This document shows, in pieces, positions 6,728-16,000 of a stretch of DNA of 21,456 bases. The first letter of the stretch is position 1. Each line of letters opens with the position of its first letter. Location: positions 1 to 21,456 of the forward strand of contig CAZFAJ010000048.1 of NCBI GenBank assembly GCA_964517005.1, written 5' to 3'. Below the pieces are notes generated by a model. It saw only the letters and a program-made list of their open reading frames with translations, was not told the DNA's origin and made no database searches. Both the position numbers and the translations under genes were made by a program. Source of the DNA: CAYVBJ01 sp964517005 (lineage in GTDB: Bacteria; Bacteroidota; Rhodothermia; Balneolales; Balneolaceae).

Positions 6728-8005
6728 TTAGTCGTACTTAAATTCTGAATAGAGAACTGAATAGTTCTCATCCCATAACAGGTTCTTTACAGCTTTCCAG
6801 ATATGTTGTGCATCCGGCGGACAACCCGGTATGAAATAATCGATTTTTACTATTTCACGGCACTCATATATCCTGTCAAGCATTTTCGGCAGATCTTTGT
6901 GATATGGAATAATCGTATTCCCAGCCTCGTTGGTTACACAATTCAAAAATGCTTCTTCCAGACATTCCCCTAACGGCATTGTATTTCGCATCGACGGTAA
7001 TCCACCCCAAATAGCACACTCACCCACGGCAACCAGAAGGTCACATTTGTCCCGGAACACTCTGAGGGTCTCTACATTCTCATCATTACAGACAGAACCC
7101 TCAATAATCCCCAAATCACATCTTTGAGTAAAATTTTTGATATCCGTCAGGGGCGATTTGTCAAATGAGACCAATTCAACGATATCAAGCAGCTCTGTAT
7201 CTACATCCAGCATCGACATATGGCACCCAAAACACCCTGCCAGTGAAACCGTGGCAACAGTTTTTTTCTCCGGTTTGCCGGTTTTTTTCTTACGAGGCTC
7301 CTTTTCGTTATTTTCATAATCGGGCCTGACAGAATCCTCGTCATACTTGCGTTCACCAAATGGTTTGCCAATACTCTCTCCGCGCACGATAATCGCTCCT
7401 GTCGGACAGATGTTCATAGCGTGAACGGCCTGTTCACGGGTAAGTTTTTCCTCTTCTTTATAATCGATACCTACATATGTCTCATTCCCGCGGTTTTGAT
7501 AACTAAAAACTTTTTTTCCGTCATCATTCTCAACTTCGACCACACAACGTAAACATTTTATGCAGCGGTTATGCTCCATAATCATCCGTTTGGCATCGAA
7601 ATCAATCAGCCTGTTTTTGAATAGATGCGGATAGCGGCTGATAGCTATACCCAGTTCATATCCCATATGCTGAAGGTCACAATTACCGCTCTTTTCACAG
7701 GATGGGCAGATATGATTTCCTTCTGCAAACATCATCTCCACCAGTGCCTTTCGCATATCATCCAGCTCTGTGGTATTTATCTCTACTAAAAGCCCCTCTT
7801 TTACTTTTTCAGTACATGCAGGAGTAAATTTACCGTTTATTTTACACGTACATGTGCGGCAGGTTCCAAGCGGCGGATCAATATTCTCAAAGTAACATAG
7901 TGAAGGGATAAAAAATCCATTTTCGGATGCAACATCAACAAGATTTCTGCCTTCATCAGCCAGGATATTCCTGCCATCAATTGTAATATTTACACGTTTG
8001 CCCAT
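6728..8005 (-). CDS. hoxUY: Fused HoxU-HoxY: diaphorase iron-sulfur subunit joined to hydrogenase small subunit
   Basis: This is one uninterrupted 425-residue frame covering two proteins that are usually separate. Residues 1-~220 are HoxU: a [2Fe-2S] site (Cys37, 49, 52, 64), a His-Cys3 [4Fe-4S] site (His98, Cys100, 103, 109), and a NuoG N4-like site with Cys148, 151, 154 and the distant Cys200. A charged linker (about 221-247, rich in Lys and Glu) leads into HoxY, residues ~248-425. HoxY carries the proximal-cluster ligands in GCFGCH (258, 261), GECA (330) and PGCPPD (394). The separate proteins are usually about 235 and 180 residues, so both halves are full length. The fusion covalently connects the FMN-side electron wire to the cluster next to the Ni-Fe site. 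It starts 20 bases after hoxF with CGGAGA as a likely ribosome site. Confidence 0.93.
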   Translation of the reverse strand: MGKRVNITIDGRNILADEGRNLVDVASENGFFIPSLCYFENIDPPLGTCRTCTCKINGKFTPACTEKVKEGLLVEINTTELDDMRKALVEMMFAEGNHICPSCEKSGNCDLQHMGYELGIAISRYPHLFKNRLIDFDAKRMIMEHNRCIKCLRCVVEVENDDGKKVFSYQNRGNETYVGIDYKEEEKLTREQAVHAMNICPTGAIIVRGESIGKPFGERKYDEDSVRPDYENNEKEPRKKKTGKPEKKTVATVSLAGCFGCHMSMLDVDTELLDIVELVSFDKSPLTDIKNFTQRCDLGIIEGSVCNDENVETLRVFRDKCDLLVAVGECAIWGGLPSMRNTMPLGECLEEAFLNCVTNEAGNTIIPYHKDLPKMLDRIYECREIVKIDYFIPGCPPDAQHIWKAVKNLLWDENYSVLYSEFKYD

Positions 8006-8025
8006 AAAAAAGTCTCCGGCTTTTT

Positions 8026-9792
8026 TTAATTTTTAAATTCATCATAGTCACGTGTTGCTGCCTCAAGGTCGAACCTTAAATTCTGTACATTACCGTTATG
8101 TTTAATTGCTTTATCAAAGTAATCACCGAATTTGTCCAGTACATTGATCAGGCTGTTTGTAGCGGTTTTTCCAAGTCCGCATCGGCTGGTATTTCTCATG
8201 ATCACTCCCCACTCCTTCAGTTCTTCAATGTCATTTCTATTCGCCAATCCATTATTCACCCGTTCCAGTTTACGTTCGATGATGAAATTTCCTGCCCGGC
8301 ATGGTGTGCAAATACCACATGACTCACGCTTGTAAAAAGCTGCATAATTCAAAAGAATGGATATAATATCCCTGCTTTTGTTAAAAACAGTGAGCGCACC
8401 GCCACATCGTATGTGTTGTGTGAAGAAGTCGCTGAAAAGTGCGAATGGCTTGTCTTGTTCATCAAGGGTAAGTACCGTTCCTGATGGGCCGCTCTCCTGA
8501 ATATAGTGTGGATTTTCTGCACCACACTCATTAAGCAACTCCCTCAGAGTCATACCCCACTCAATTTCATAGATACCCGGATATTTACAATCACCGGAGA
8601 CACTGATTACCTTGGTTCCCGGAGATTTTGGAATACCATATTTCAGGTATTCATCCGCACCTATATTCATAATCCTTGCCGCCGCACAAAATGTCTCAAC
8701 ATTATTAACAACTGTGGGCAGATTCAAAAATCCCTTTTGTACGGGGAAAAACCAGCGTGTTCGCGGTTCGCCTCTTTTGCCTTCAACCGACTCAAGCAGG
8801 GCCGTCTCTTCACCGCAGACATAGGATCCGGCTCCCATCTGAATTTTAATATCAAAATTAAAATCTGTGATACCCCCGCAATTCATCCCAAGCAGTCCTT
8901 TCTCTCTGTAATGTTCAATCGTTTTTATAATTCGCTTTTTTAACCAGGTATATTCACCCCTCAGATAGATGAGTCCATACGATGCCCCAATTGTATAGGC
9001 ACAGATGATCATCCCTTCGATCATCGATTCCGGAGTACGTTGCATCAGTACACGGTCTTTAAACGTTCCCGGTTCTCCCTCATCTGCATTACAGACAACC
9101 ACTTTATTCGGTTCATTCTCGTCTGCGGCCGCTTGCCACTTCATCCAGGTAGGATAGAATGCACCACCCCGTCCGGCCAATTTTGTTAGGTGTAGTGCCT
9201 CAATCACACCTTCCGGGCCCATACCCGGAAGTTTTGATATAGCTTTACCCACTTTAAAATCGGTGAAGAATACGCTTGGTTTACCTACAGGTGTATATCT
9301 GAGATGTTGCTGTGGTTCATCACAGATCTCCTCAATCGGTACACCTTTTTTTAGTTGGGTAATGATTTCCCGGATCTTCAAAGAGTTCAGGTTCACAAAT
9401 GGGTGAAAGTTGATGAGCGCTGCAGGTTCCTGATCGCATAATCCAATACATGGAGTGAGATAGAGTCCGAACGTTCCTGTCGGATCAGTTGATCCCACTG
9501 ATGCGGCTGTTTCCCGTTCAAACGATTCAAGAATTCTTTTGAACCCTTTTATAATGGAAGTCATACTGCTGTTGACATAGATCACATACTTTCCGGCCGG
9601 TTTTCTGTGAAAGAAATGGTAAAAGGAGGCCACTCCCTCTACTTCTATTTCTGAGATGTCATACTCCTTTGCAAGCGTTGTGACATCAGAATCTGAAATA
9701 TAGTTTTTAGCATTCTGAAAGTCCCATAAACGGTCCAGCATTTCTGTTCGGGGTGGCAGATGTAGAAATTGATTGAAGTATTTTGAATCCAT
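8026..9792 (-). CDS. hoxF: Diaphorase subunit HoxF (NuoE-like plus NuoF-like), NAD(H)/FMN binding
   Basis: HoxF exchanges electrons between NAD(H) and the hydrogenase through FMN. The 588 residues match the long HoxF form of Ralstonia-type soluble hydrogenases, where a NuoE-like domain is joined to NuoF. Residues ~1-160 are the NuoE-like part. Its first two [2Fe-2S] ligand positions are Asn74 and Ser79, while Cys115 and Cys119 remain, so a normal cluster is unlikely. Ralstonia HoxF is, from memory, similarly degenerate. The NuoF-like part has the NAD/FMN loop AGRGGAFYPTWMKW (~206-219), NADEGEPGTFKDR, GAGSYVCGEETAL (~320-332) and the [4Fe-4S] ligands Cys492, 495, 498 and 538. It is the first gene of the hox run, behind a 308-bp gap, so a promoter is expected upstream. 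Confidence 0.95.
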   Translation of the reverse strand: MDSKYFNQFLHLPPRTEMLDRLWDFQNAKNYISDSDVTTLAKEYDISEIEVEGVASFYHFFHRKPAGKYVIYVNSSMTSIIKGFKRILESFERETAASVGSTDPTGTFGLYLTPCIGLCDQEPAALINFHPFVNLNSLKIREIITQLKKGVPIEEICDEPQQHLRYTPVGKPSVFFTDFKVGKAISKLPGMGPEGVIEALHLTKLAGRGGAFYPTWMKWQAAADENEPNKVVVCNADEGEPGTFKDRVLMQRTPESMIEGMIICAYTIGASYGLIYLRGEYTWLKKRIIKTIEHYREKGLLGMNCGGITDFNFDIKIQMGAGSYVCGEETALLESVEGKRGEPRTRWFFPVQKGFLNLPTVVNNVETFCAAARIMNIGADEYLKYGIPKSPGTKVISVSGDCKYPGIYEIEWGMTLRELLNECGAENPHYIQESGPSGTVLTLDEQDKPFALFSDFFTQHIRCGGALTVFNKSRDIISILLNYAAFYKRESCGICTPCRAGNFIIERKLERVNNGLANRNDIEELKEWGVIMRNTSRCGLGKTATNSLINVLDKFGDYFDKAIKHNGNVQNLRFDLEAATRDYDEFKN

Positions 9793-10100
9793 GTCCGTAT
9801 TTATTTAGCTATGGTCAAATCTTAACACAGTCAGATTTTGTCTCATCTCTGAATCTATCCGATTCATTTATTTAAATCTGACGGATTCAGAAATCACAAA
9901 TTCTCCATACCAATACAATCGTAATTCTCTCTGCCTGACATATAACTCTTCATGAATGGAATCTTAAGTCTTTATCATTACTGTAATATAAAATATATTT
10001 AGACCTAAATATATTATTTTTAGTTAAACTTGTTTTTATTCACCATCGGTATTTCTAAAGCTTATATAGTTGTTCTGAATGTCATTTTCATTTTAACTCC
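9793..10100. other. 308-bp gap between hypE and hoxF; probable hox promoter region
   Basis: No coding frame is convincing here. On the minus strand it runs from the end of hypE to the start of hoxF. It holds the 24-bp AT palindrome at 9992-10015. A second inverted pair, TCTGAATC at 9848-9855 and GATTCAGA at 9884-9891, lies about 55-100 bases before the hoxF ATG. I could not place a confident -33/-7 or -35/-10 promoter. Confidence 0.6.
9992..10015. promoter_or_regulatory. Perfect AT-rich palindrome, candidate operator or weak terminator
   Basis: AATATATTTAG and its exact reverse complement flank a 2-base centre (AC). It is 86 bases past the hypE stop and about 200 bases before the hoxF start on the same strand. 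The exact 11-bp symmetry fits a dimeric regulator. The nearby T-rich stretch on the minus strand would also allow a weak terminator or attenuator separating hypCDE from hox. Confidence 0.4.
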
Positions 10101-11159
10101 TTAACAAATTCGAGGTAAAAGTTCTCCACTTGCATTAGCCAGTACTCTTCTTCCCCCGATGGAACTATTCAGAACTACTTTACCGGGATGATCCATAACC
10201 ACTTTTCCTATAATTGCTGCTTCGGAGCCGTGCTCCCATTTCTGAATGAACTCAATACACCCGGCGGCTTTTTCACTTGCAACAAAAGCTACAAAAAGAC
10301 CTTCATTTGCCACATAAAGAGGGTCCAGCCCTAACATTTCACAAGCGCCGGCCACTTCTTCCTGTATCGGCAGATTTTTTTCAAATAGTTCCACTCCGAG
10401 ATGCGACTGTCCTGCAATCTCATTCACAACAGTGGCAACTCCCCCTCTGGTTGGATCGCGCATCAGGTGGATAGCACTGCCAAACCGATCGATCAATTCA
10501 TGGCAGATTCGGTGCAGTGGCCGGGAGTCGCTATATAAATCCGTTTCGAATTCCAACCCGCTCCTTTTACTCATGATGGTAATCCCGTGTCGTGCAAGTG
10601 GACCACTTAATATAACAGCGTCACCATTCCTGATCTGTTTCATACCCATCTTCGCCTCCGGGTGCATCTCACCGATACCCGTTGTATTGATAAAAATCTG
10701 GTCTCCCTTCCCTTTTTCAACCACCTTTGTATCGCCTGTAATTACCCTGACATCCGCTTCCAAACACGCCTCCTTAATGGATTGCAGAATCAATTGAAAA
10801 AGTCTCATTTCCATTCCCTCTTCGAGTATGAAGGAGAGAGAGAGGTAAAACGGTTTTGCTCCGCTCACGGCCAAATCGTTCACTGTACCATTTACCGCCA
10901 GGTCGCCAATAGTACCACCGGGAAAGATTACCGGAGAGACTACAAACGTATCGGTACTGAATGCAATTTTACCGTTCAGTTCTATGGTCGCAGCATCGCC
11001 CTGTTCCCGAAGCCACTCATTATCCAATACAGTAAAAACACCATTTTGGAGCAGGTTTTGAGTCAGTTTCCCCCCGCCGCCATGTCCAATCGTAATTGAA
11101 TCAAACTCCTGGACAGGTACAGGACAGTTCAGATCGACTTTTATAGGAGCTTTATTCAT
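10101..11159 (-). CDS. hypE: HypE, cyanide-ligand forming dehydratase for hydrogenase maturation
   Basis: HypE receives the carbamoyl group from HypF on its C-terminal Cys and dehydrates it with ATP to a thiocyanate, which supplies CN to iron on HypC-HypD. The 352-residue protein ends in PRIC, the obligatory Cys tail. The PurM/AIR-synthase-like ATP site is seen in GHGGGGKLTQNLL near the N-terminus, TDTFVVSPVIFPGGTIGDLAV in mid-domain, and DPTRGGVATVVNE in the C-terminal half. Its ATG overlaps the hypD stop by four bases (ATGA), so the two are translationally coupled. It is the last gene of the hypCDE unit. Confidence 0.97.
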   Translation of the reverse strand: MNKAPIKVDLNCPVPVQEFDSITIGHGGGGKLTQNLLQNGVFTVLDNEWLREQGDAATIELNGKIAFSTDTFVVSPVIFPGGTIGDLAVNGTVNDLAVSGAKPFYLSLSFILEEGMEMRLFQLILQSIKEACLEADVRVITGDTKVVEKGKGDQIFINTTGIGEMHPEAKMGMKQIRNGDAVILSGPLARHGITIMSKRSGLEFETDLYSDSRPLHRICHELIDRFGSAIHLMRDPTRGGVATVVNEIAGQSHLGVELFEKNLPIQEEVAGACEMLGLDPLYVANEGLFVAFVASEKAAGCIEFIQKWEHGSEAAIIGKVVMDHPGKVVLNSSIGGRRVLANASGELLPRIC

Positions 11160-12262
11160 AATATTTTTTCTGAGGATTCATGAAATACATAATTATAGTA
11201 AGCAGCACAGGCTCCCTCACTACTCACCATCGGTGCACCAAGAGGTTTCTCCGGGGTGCATTCTTTTCCAAAGTGTGGACACTCATTAGGTTTAATTATC
11301 CCCTTCATCACATCTCCTGAAAAGCACCCGCTATCCTCTGCAACTTTCTCTTTTAAAGGGCCAAATTTAATTGTTGCATCAAAATCAGAGTACTTATCAA
11401 CCAGAAAAAGTCCGCTCATCGAAATCTCACCGATTCCCCGCCACTCCCGGTCTCGATATTCAAATACGGTGCGAAGAAGATCTACAGCCTTTTGATTACC
11501 GTCATTCCCAACAACTCTTTTGTATTGATTTTCCAATCGATATTCTCTTTTTTCAAGTTGAGAAATCACCATATAGATACCCTCAAGAAGATCGACCGGT
11601 TCAAAACCGGTAACTACTACCGGCATTTTCCATCGCTCTACTAGCGGAGTATACTCTCTCAGGCCCATTACCGTACATACGTGACCGGCAGCCAGAAATC
11701 CATCCACTTTTGTCTCTGAATCCGACATAATCGCTTCCATCGCCGGTGGCACCATCACGTGGGCACTTAACACGGAATAATTTGGCAGTTTTAGCCTGTA
11801 CGCTTGTGCTACGGAAAGTGCGTTTGCCGGAGCCGTTGTTTCAAAACCTACAGCAAAAAAAACAACCTCTTTCCCTGGATTTTGGCGGGCTATGGAAACT
11901 GCCTCGAGAGGCGAGTAGAGAATACGAATATCCCCACCGGCTGCGCGGGCCTGTTGTAAACTTAATGAACTTCCGGGCACACGCAGCATATCTCCATAAG
12001 AGCATAAAATCACCTGATGCTCCAGAGCAAGTTCTATCGCTTTATCAATCATGGATACCGGTGTGACACATACCGGGCAGCCCGGCCCATGAATCATTCG
12101 GATCTCATCTGGTAACATTTCGAGCAGGCCATGCCGGACCAGGCCGTGGGTTTGACCACCACAAACTTCCATAATATTCCAGGATCTGGTCACTATCTTC
12201 CTGATTTTTCGAAGAAGGGTATGTACAATCTCTTCATCACGAAATTCAGACAGGTATTTCAT
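11156..12262 (-). CDS. hypD: HypD, iron-sulfur scaffold for Fe(CN)2CO assembly
   Basis: With HypC, HypD carries the iron centre while its CN and CO ligands are added. It has 368 residues from the ATG chosen here, the usual size. Conserved Cys motifs are present: MEVCGGQTHG, GPGCPVCVTP, and the C-terminal [4Fe-4S] region with CPHFGKEC and SSEGACAAYYNY. I chose the ATG at 12262 (MKYLSEFRD), two bases past the hypC stop, because the extra upstream codons lie inside hypC and are not family-like. GGAGAATGAG just before it is a good ribosome site. The stop overlaps hypE. Confidence 0.96.
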   Translation of the reverse strand: MKYLSEFRDEEIVHTLLRKIRKIVTRSWNIMEVCGGQTHGLVRHGLLEMLPDEIRMIHGPGCPVCVTPVSMIDKAIELALEHQVILCSYGDMLRVPGSSLSLQQARAAGGDIRILYSPLEAVSIARQNPGKEVVFFAVGFETTAPANALSVAQAYRLKLPNYSVLSAHVMVPPAMEAIMSDSETKVDGFLAAGHVCTVMGLREYTPLVERWKMPVVVTGFEPVDLLEGIYMVISQLEKREYRLENQYKRVVGNDGNQKAVDLLRTVFEYRDREWRGIGEISMSGLFLVDKYSDFDATIKFGPLKEKVAEDSGCFSGDVMKGIIKPNECPHFGKECTPEKPLGAPMVSSEGACAAYYNYVFHESSEKIL

Positions 12263-12263
12263 C

Positions 12264-12539
12264 TCATTCTCCCTTCTCCTTTCCATCCGATTCAGGGCTA
12301 AGCTCATCCAGCTCACCCATCTCTCTCAGATATTTCAGTGTTTCGAGTGCTTCATTCTCATCTACTTTACTCAATGCCACGCCTACATGAACGAGCACAT
12401 AATCTTCCAATTCAACATCGGGTAAAAAGCAGAAATTCACTTCTTGCAGAATCCCTCCGAATGACACTTTTCCGGGGCGGTTGGTTTCATCTCCTGAATT
12501 TTGCAGAAATACAACTTTACCCGGGATAGCTAAACACAT
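12264..12539 (-). CDS. hypC: HypC, hydrogenase maturation chaperone
   Basis: HypC escorts the iron fragment between HypD and the large-subunit precursor, using its N-terminal Cys (Cys2). The 91-residue protein begins MCLAIPGKV, the family signature. It continues with a short beta-barrel OB-like core (FGGILQEVNF, YVLVHVGVALSKVDE) and a charged tail. It is first of three tightly packed genes, one base separating its stop from the hypD ATG. The region upstream is non-coding, so the hyp promoter should lie there. Confidence 0.96.
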   Translation of the reverse strand: MCLAIPGKVVFLQNSGDETNRPGKVSFGGILQEVNFCFLPDVELEDYVLVHVGVALSKVDENEALETLKYLREMGELDELSPESDGKEKGE

Positions 12540-13041
12540 TCTTCTACCTTTTGATTAAAGTTAAAGCAAAAAAGTTTTCCCTTGTGTCCGATTTTTTAAC
12601 AAGAAAATTAATATATCCAATAGGTTTAATGGATGGCCAGTCAAAAACGCTCTTTTGTTTTCTCTTATTTTTTTTGAACCATAATCTATCTATACATTAC
12701 AAAAAAAAAAGATGAGATTCATTTTTATTGAGGCCCGGGAATCTTCGATTAAATCTCTGTTCTATAAAAAAATTATCCGCAATTTGGGATGTTTGCAGAG
12801 AACGATCACAATCATTCGCAGAAACTTCTCTGTAAGGATAAACAGGTAGATCTAAAAACCGAACTGTATCGTACATCATCCCTAATCGCATTCTAGCCTG
12901 CCGCTTCTGATAAATTAACTATTCGGCCAATCCCATGAATTTTTTACTGAATAATAGCGTAAGGTTTCTCCTTATTTGAAAATTAAAGTTAATGGTAAAG
13001 CGATCAGCTGCTGAAATCCGACGGCCGAATACTTTTCATAA
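12540..13041. other. 502-bp gap between cusA and hypC
   Basis: It holds no gene I can support. A 64-codon minus-strand frame at 12697-12891 shows no domain or family resemblance and ends in a T-run. A 9-bp inverted pair, TATTCGGCC at 12920-12928 and GGCCGAATA at 13023-13031, brackets about 94 bases just past the end of cusA and could be a small element remnant or part of a transcript end. The hypC promoter must lie in the left part. Confidence 0.5.
12617..12644 (-). promoter_or_regulatory. Possible hypC promoter, Bacteroidota-like spacing
   Basis: On the minus strand a TTG (in TTTTTGAC) is followed after 19 bases by TATTGG. The spacing matches the Bacteroidota -33/-7 layout (TTG-N19-TAnnTTTG), but the -7 element matches only in its TA start. 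The hypC ATG is about 75 bases downstream. A weak call. Confidence 0.25.
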
Positions 13042-16000
13042 TTAATCTTCCCAGAACGGTTCTTTCTTTAGTTCATGGGTTCTGTAGATTAAATAGATTG
13101 AAGGTATAATCAGCATGGCAAGTATCAGTGCCGTTGCAAGACCACCGATTAACGGCGCTGCGATACTTTTCATGGCGGTTGCTCCAACACCCACAATGAA
13201 CATCACGGGAATCAGGGCAAATGCGTCGGTTGTAACCGTCATTAGTACCGGCCTTAAACGCTGAACGGATCCTTCAATAACAGCCTCTTTCAGATCCGCC
13301 AGCCCTGTCATTCTTCCTTCCTCGATTCGTTGATCAACGGCGTCATCCAGGTAAACCAGCAAAACCACTCCCAGCTCTGCCGCCAGCCCTGCAAGCGCGA
13401 TCATGCCGACCCATACGGCAACACTGATATTATAATCAAGAATCCAGAGTAACAGAAAAGCGCCAACCGTTGCAAAAGGAAGTGTTCCCAATACGATCAA
13501 GCATCTCGGAATAGATTTAAAGTTTATATAGAGCAAAAAGAATATGATCAATATTGTAATCGGTATCAAAATAAGCAGGCGTTGCTGCATTCGCTGCATA
13601 AATTGATACTGTCCAACCCACTCCAGGGCAACGCCTGCCGGAAGGTCAATTTCACGATTGATGATATCTCTGGCCTCATCCACATAACCGCTCAAATCTC
13701 TGTCAGGTGCCACGTTTACATTAATAAGGTTGCGAAGCTGTCCCATGTCGGTATCGATCATCGGCGGACCGGTTGTGTATCCGATATCAGCAAGCATTCC
13801 CAGGGGAATTTGGGCCCCGCCTAAAGCTGGTACAAATACCCGCCGGATATCATCCGGATCCTGACGAAGTTCCCGGCCGTAACGAACACTCACGGGATAT
13901 CGCTCACGTCCTTCCACGGTTTCGGTGATATTCATACCGCCAACGGCCATCTCAATCATCGCATTTACATCGTTGGTGGAAAGTCCGTAACGGGCTGCAT
14001 TTTCATGATTCGGTTTTATATCGAGATAATAACCTCCAGTCGGACGCTGGGCAACTGCGCTTCGTGTTCCGGGTATGTCGCGAAGCAGTTCCTCAATTTC
14101 CACAGCCACACCTTCAATGGTTTCGAGATCCGGCCCCAAAACATTTAAAGCAACTGGTGCGCGAACTCCGGTGGCCAGCATTTCAAGACGGGTTTGTATC
14201 GGCATCCACCACATATTCGGGAATCCTGGTATTTGGAGCTGATCGTCCATTTCAGAGACGAGTTCATCCCAGGTAATGCCACGTTCTTCAGGCCAGATCC
14301 AGCGGAAGGGTGCTTTTATGAACGATGGCATCCACCCGGAATACCAGCGCTCCTGTTCCACGCTTCTCCACTCAGATGGATCCTTCAAAATTACAGTGGT
14401 CTCAAACATATTTAAAGGAGCCGGATCGGTTGCGGTTTTCGCGCGGCCCGCCTTGCCCTGCACGCTTACAACTTCCGGAAAGGATTTCAGAATCTGTCCG
14501 GTAATATTCAGCATATACTGTGCTTCAGCAACCGACATTCCCGGTGGGGAGGTGGGCATATAGAGAATAGCTCCTTCCTCAAGTGGAGGCATAAATTCCG
14601 AACCGAGTTGATTGTAAATTGGTATTGCAGAAAAAATACCAATTGCCGCAATACCGGCAACAATCCACCGGTAATCCAGCATAAACCTCGCCACCGGTTG
14701 ATAGGTCTTATGCAGGAACCGGCTTATCGGGTGATTCTCCTCACTCCGGATTTTACCTTTTATCAATAACGCAATTAATGCCGCTGAAAATGAGATAGAT
14801 AAGAAAGCAGCAACCATCATGGCAAACGTTTTGGTAAAGGCAAGCGGACGGAAAAGGCGGCCTTCCTGTGCCTCGAGACCAAAAACAGGCAAGAAGCTGA
14901 CTGTGATAATCAACAGTGCAAAAAATATCGGCCGGCCGACCTGTTTTGTTGCCTCTATAATGATTTGAGTCCGGTCTTCTTTCCGGCCGTTTTTCTCCCA
15001 CCGGTCCAGGCGCTTGTGCACGTTTTCAACCAAAACAACGGCGGCATCAACCATTACCCCAATTGAAATCACTATTCCGGCAATTGACATCACATTTACG
15101 GTAATTCCCACAATATAGATCAGAATTGACGAAATAAGTACGGCTATCGGCAGGGTAATGATGATAACCAACGCGCTGCGTATATGCAGAAGAAATAATC
15201 CGACAATTACCAGAACAATGATTATCACCTGAATCAGGGTGCTTGTCAGTGTTGAGATTGCCTCTTCGATCAATTCAGACCGGTCGTAGGTTATTTCAAG
15301 AGAAACACCTGGCGGGAGAGAGGCTTCTGTTTCGGAAATGCGCTCTTTCACCCGGTTTATCACATCGAGAGCATTTTCACCATAGCGCATTACCACGATT
15401 CCGCCAACTGCTTCCCCTTTTCCATTCCATTCACCCAGTCCCCGGCGCTGATCGCCGCCAAGTTCCACGTTTCCAAGATCTTTCACAAAAACAGGTGTTC
15501 CCTCTCTCTCCTCAATAACAATATTTTCGATGTCCTCAGCTGACTGTATATATCCGCGGCCGCGAACCATAACTTCCGTGCCTGCCATTTCTATCGTGCG
15601 CCCGCCTACATCCCGGTTATTTTCACGTATGGCATCTGCAACTTGCATCAATGGAATATCATAGGCAAGGAGTTTTACAGGGTCGATGGTTGCCTGATAT
15701 TGTTTTACAAAACCGCCAAAACTTGCCACTTCCGCCACTCCCGGCAGACTCTCCAGCCAGTAGCGCAGCGACCAGTCATTAAAACTCCGAATGTCAGCCA
15801 GGTTATTCTGGCCGGTCGTATCCACAAGTGCATACTGAAACACCCATCCTACACCTGTAGCGTCAGGCCCCAGTGTAGGGCTTGCTCCATCGGGCAGATC
15901 ATCCTGAATTTGATTCAGATATTCCAGCACTCTGCTTCTGGCCCAATACATATCGGTTCCTTCTTCGAATATTGCATATACAAATGAAGCGCCAAACATA

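Noticed and set aside
7542..7565. Apparent missing fourth Cys in the ferredoxin-like CIKCLRCVVEV motif of HoxU
   Set aside because: In NuoG/HoxU-type N4 sites the fourth ligand lies about 43-45 residues downstream; Cys200 is present at that place.
12697..12891. 64-codon minus-strand frame between cusA and hypC
   Set aside because: No recognisable domain, no good ribosome site, ends in a T-run; listed only as part of the non-coding gap.
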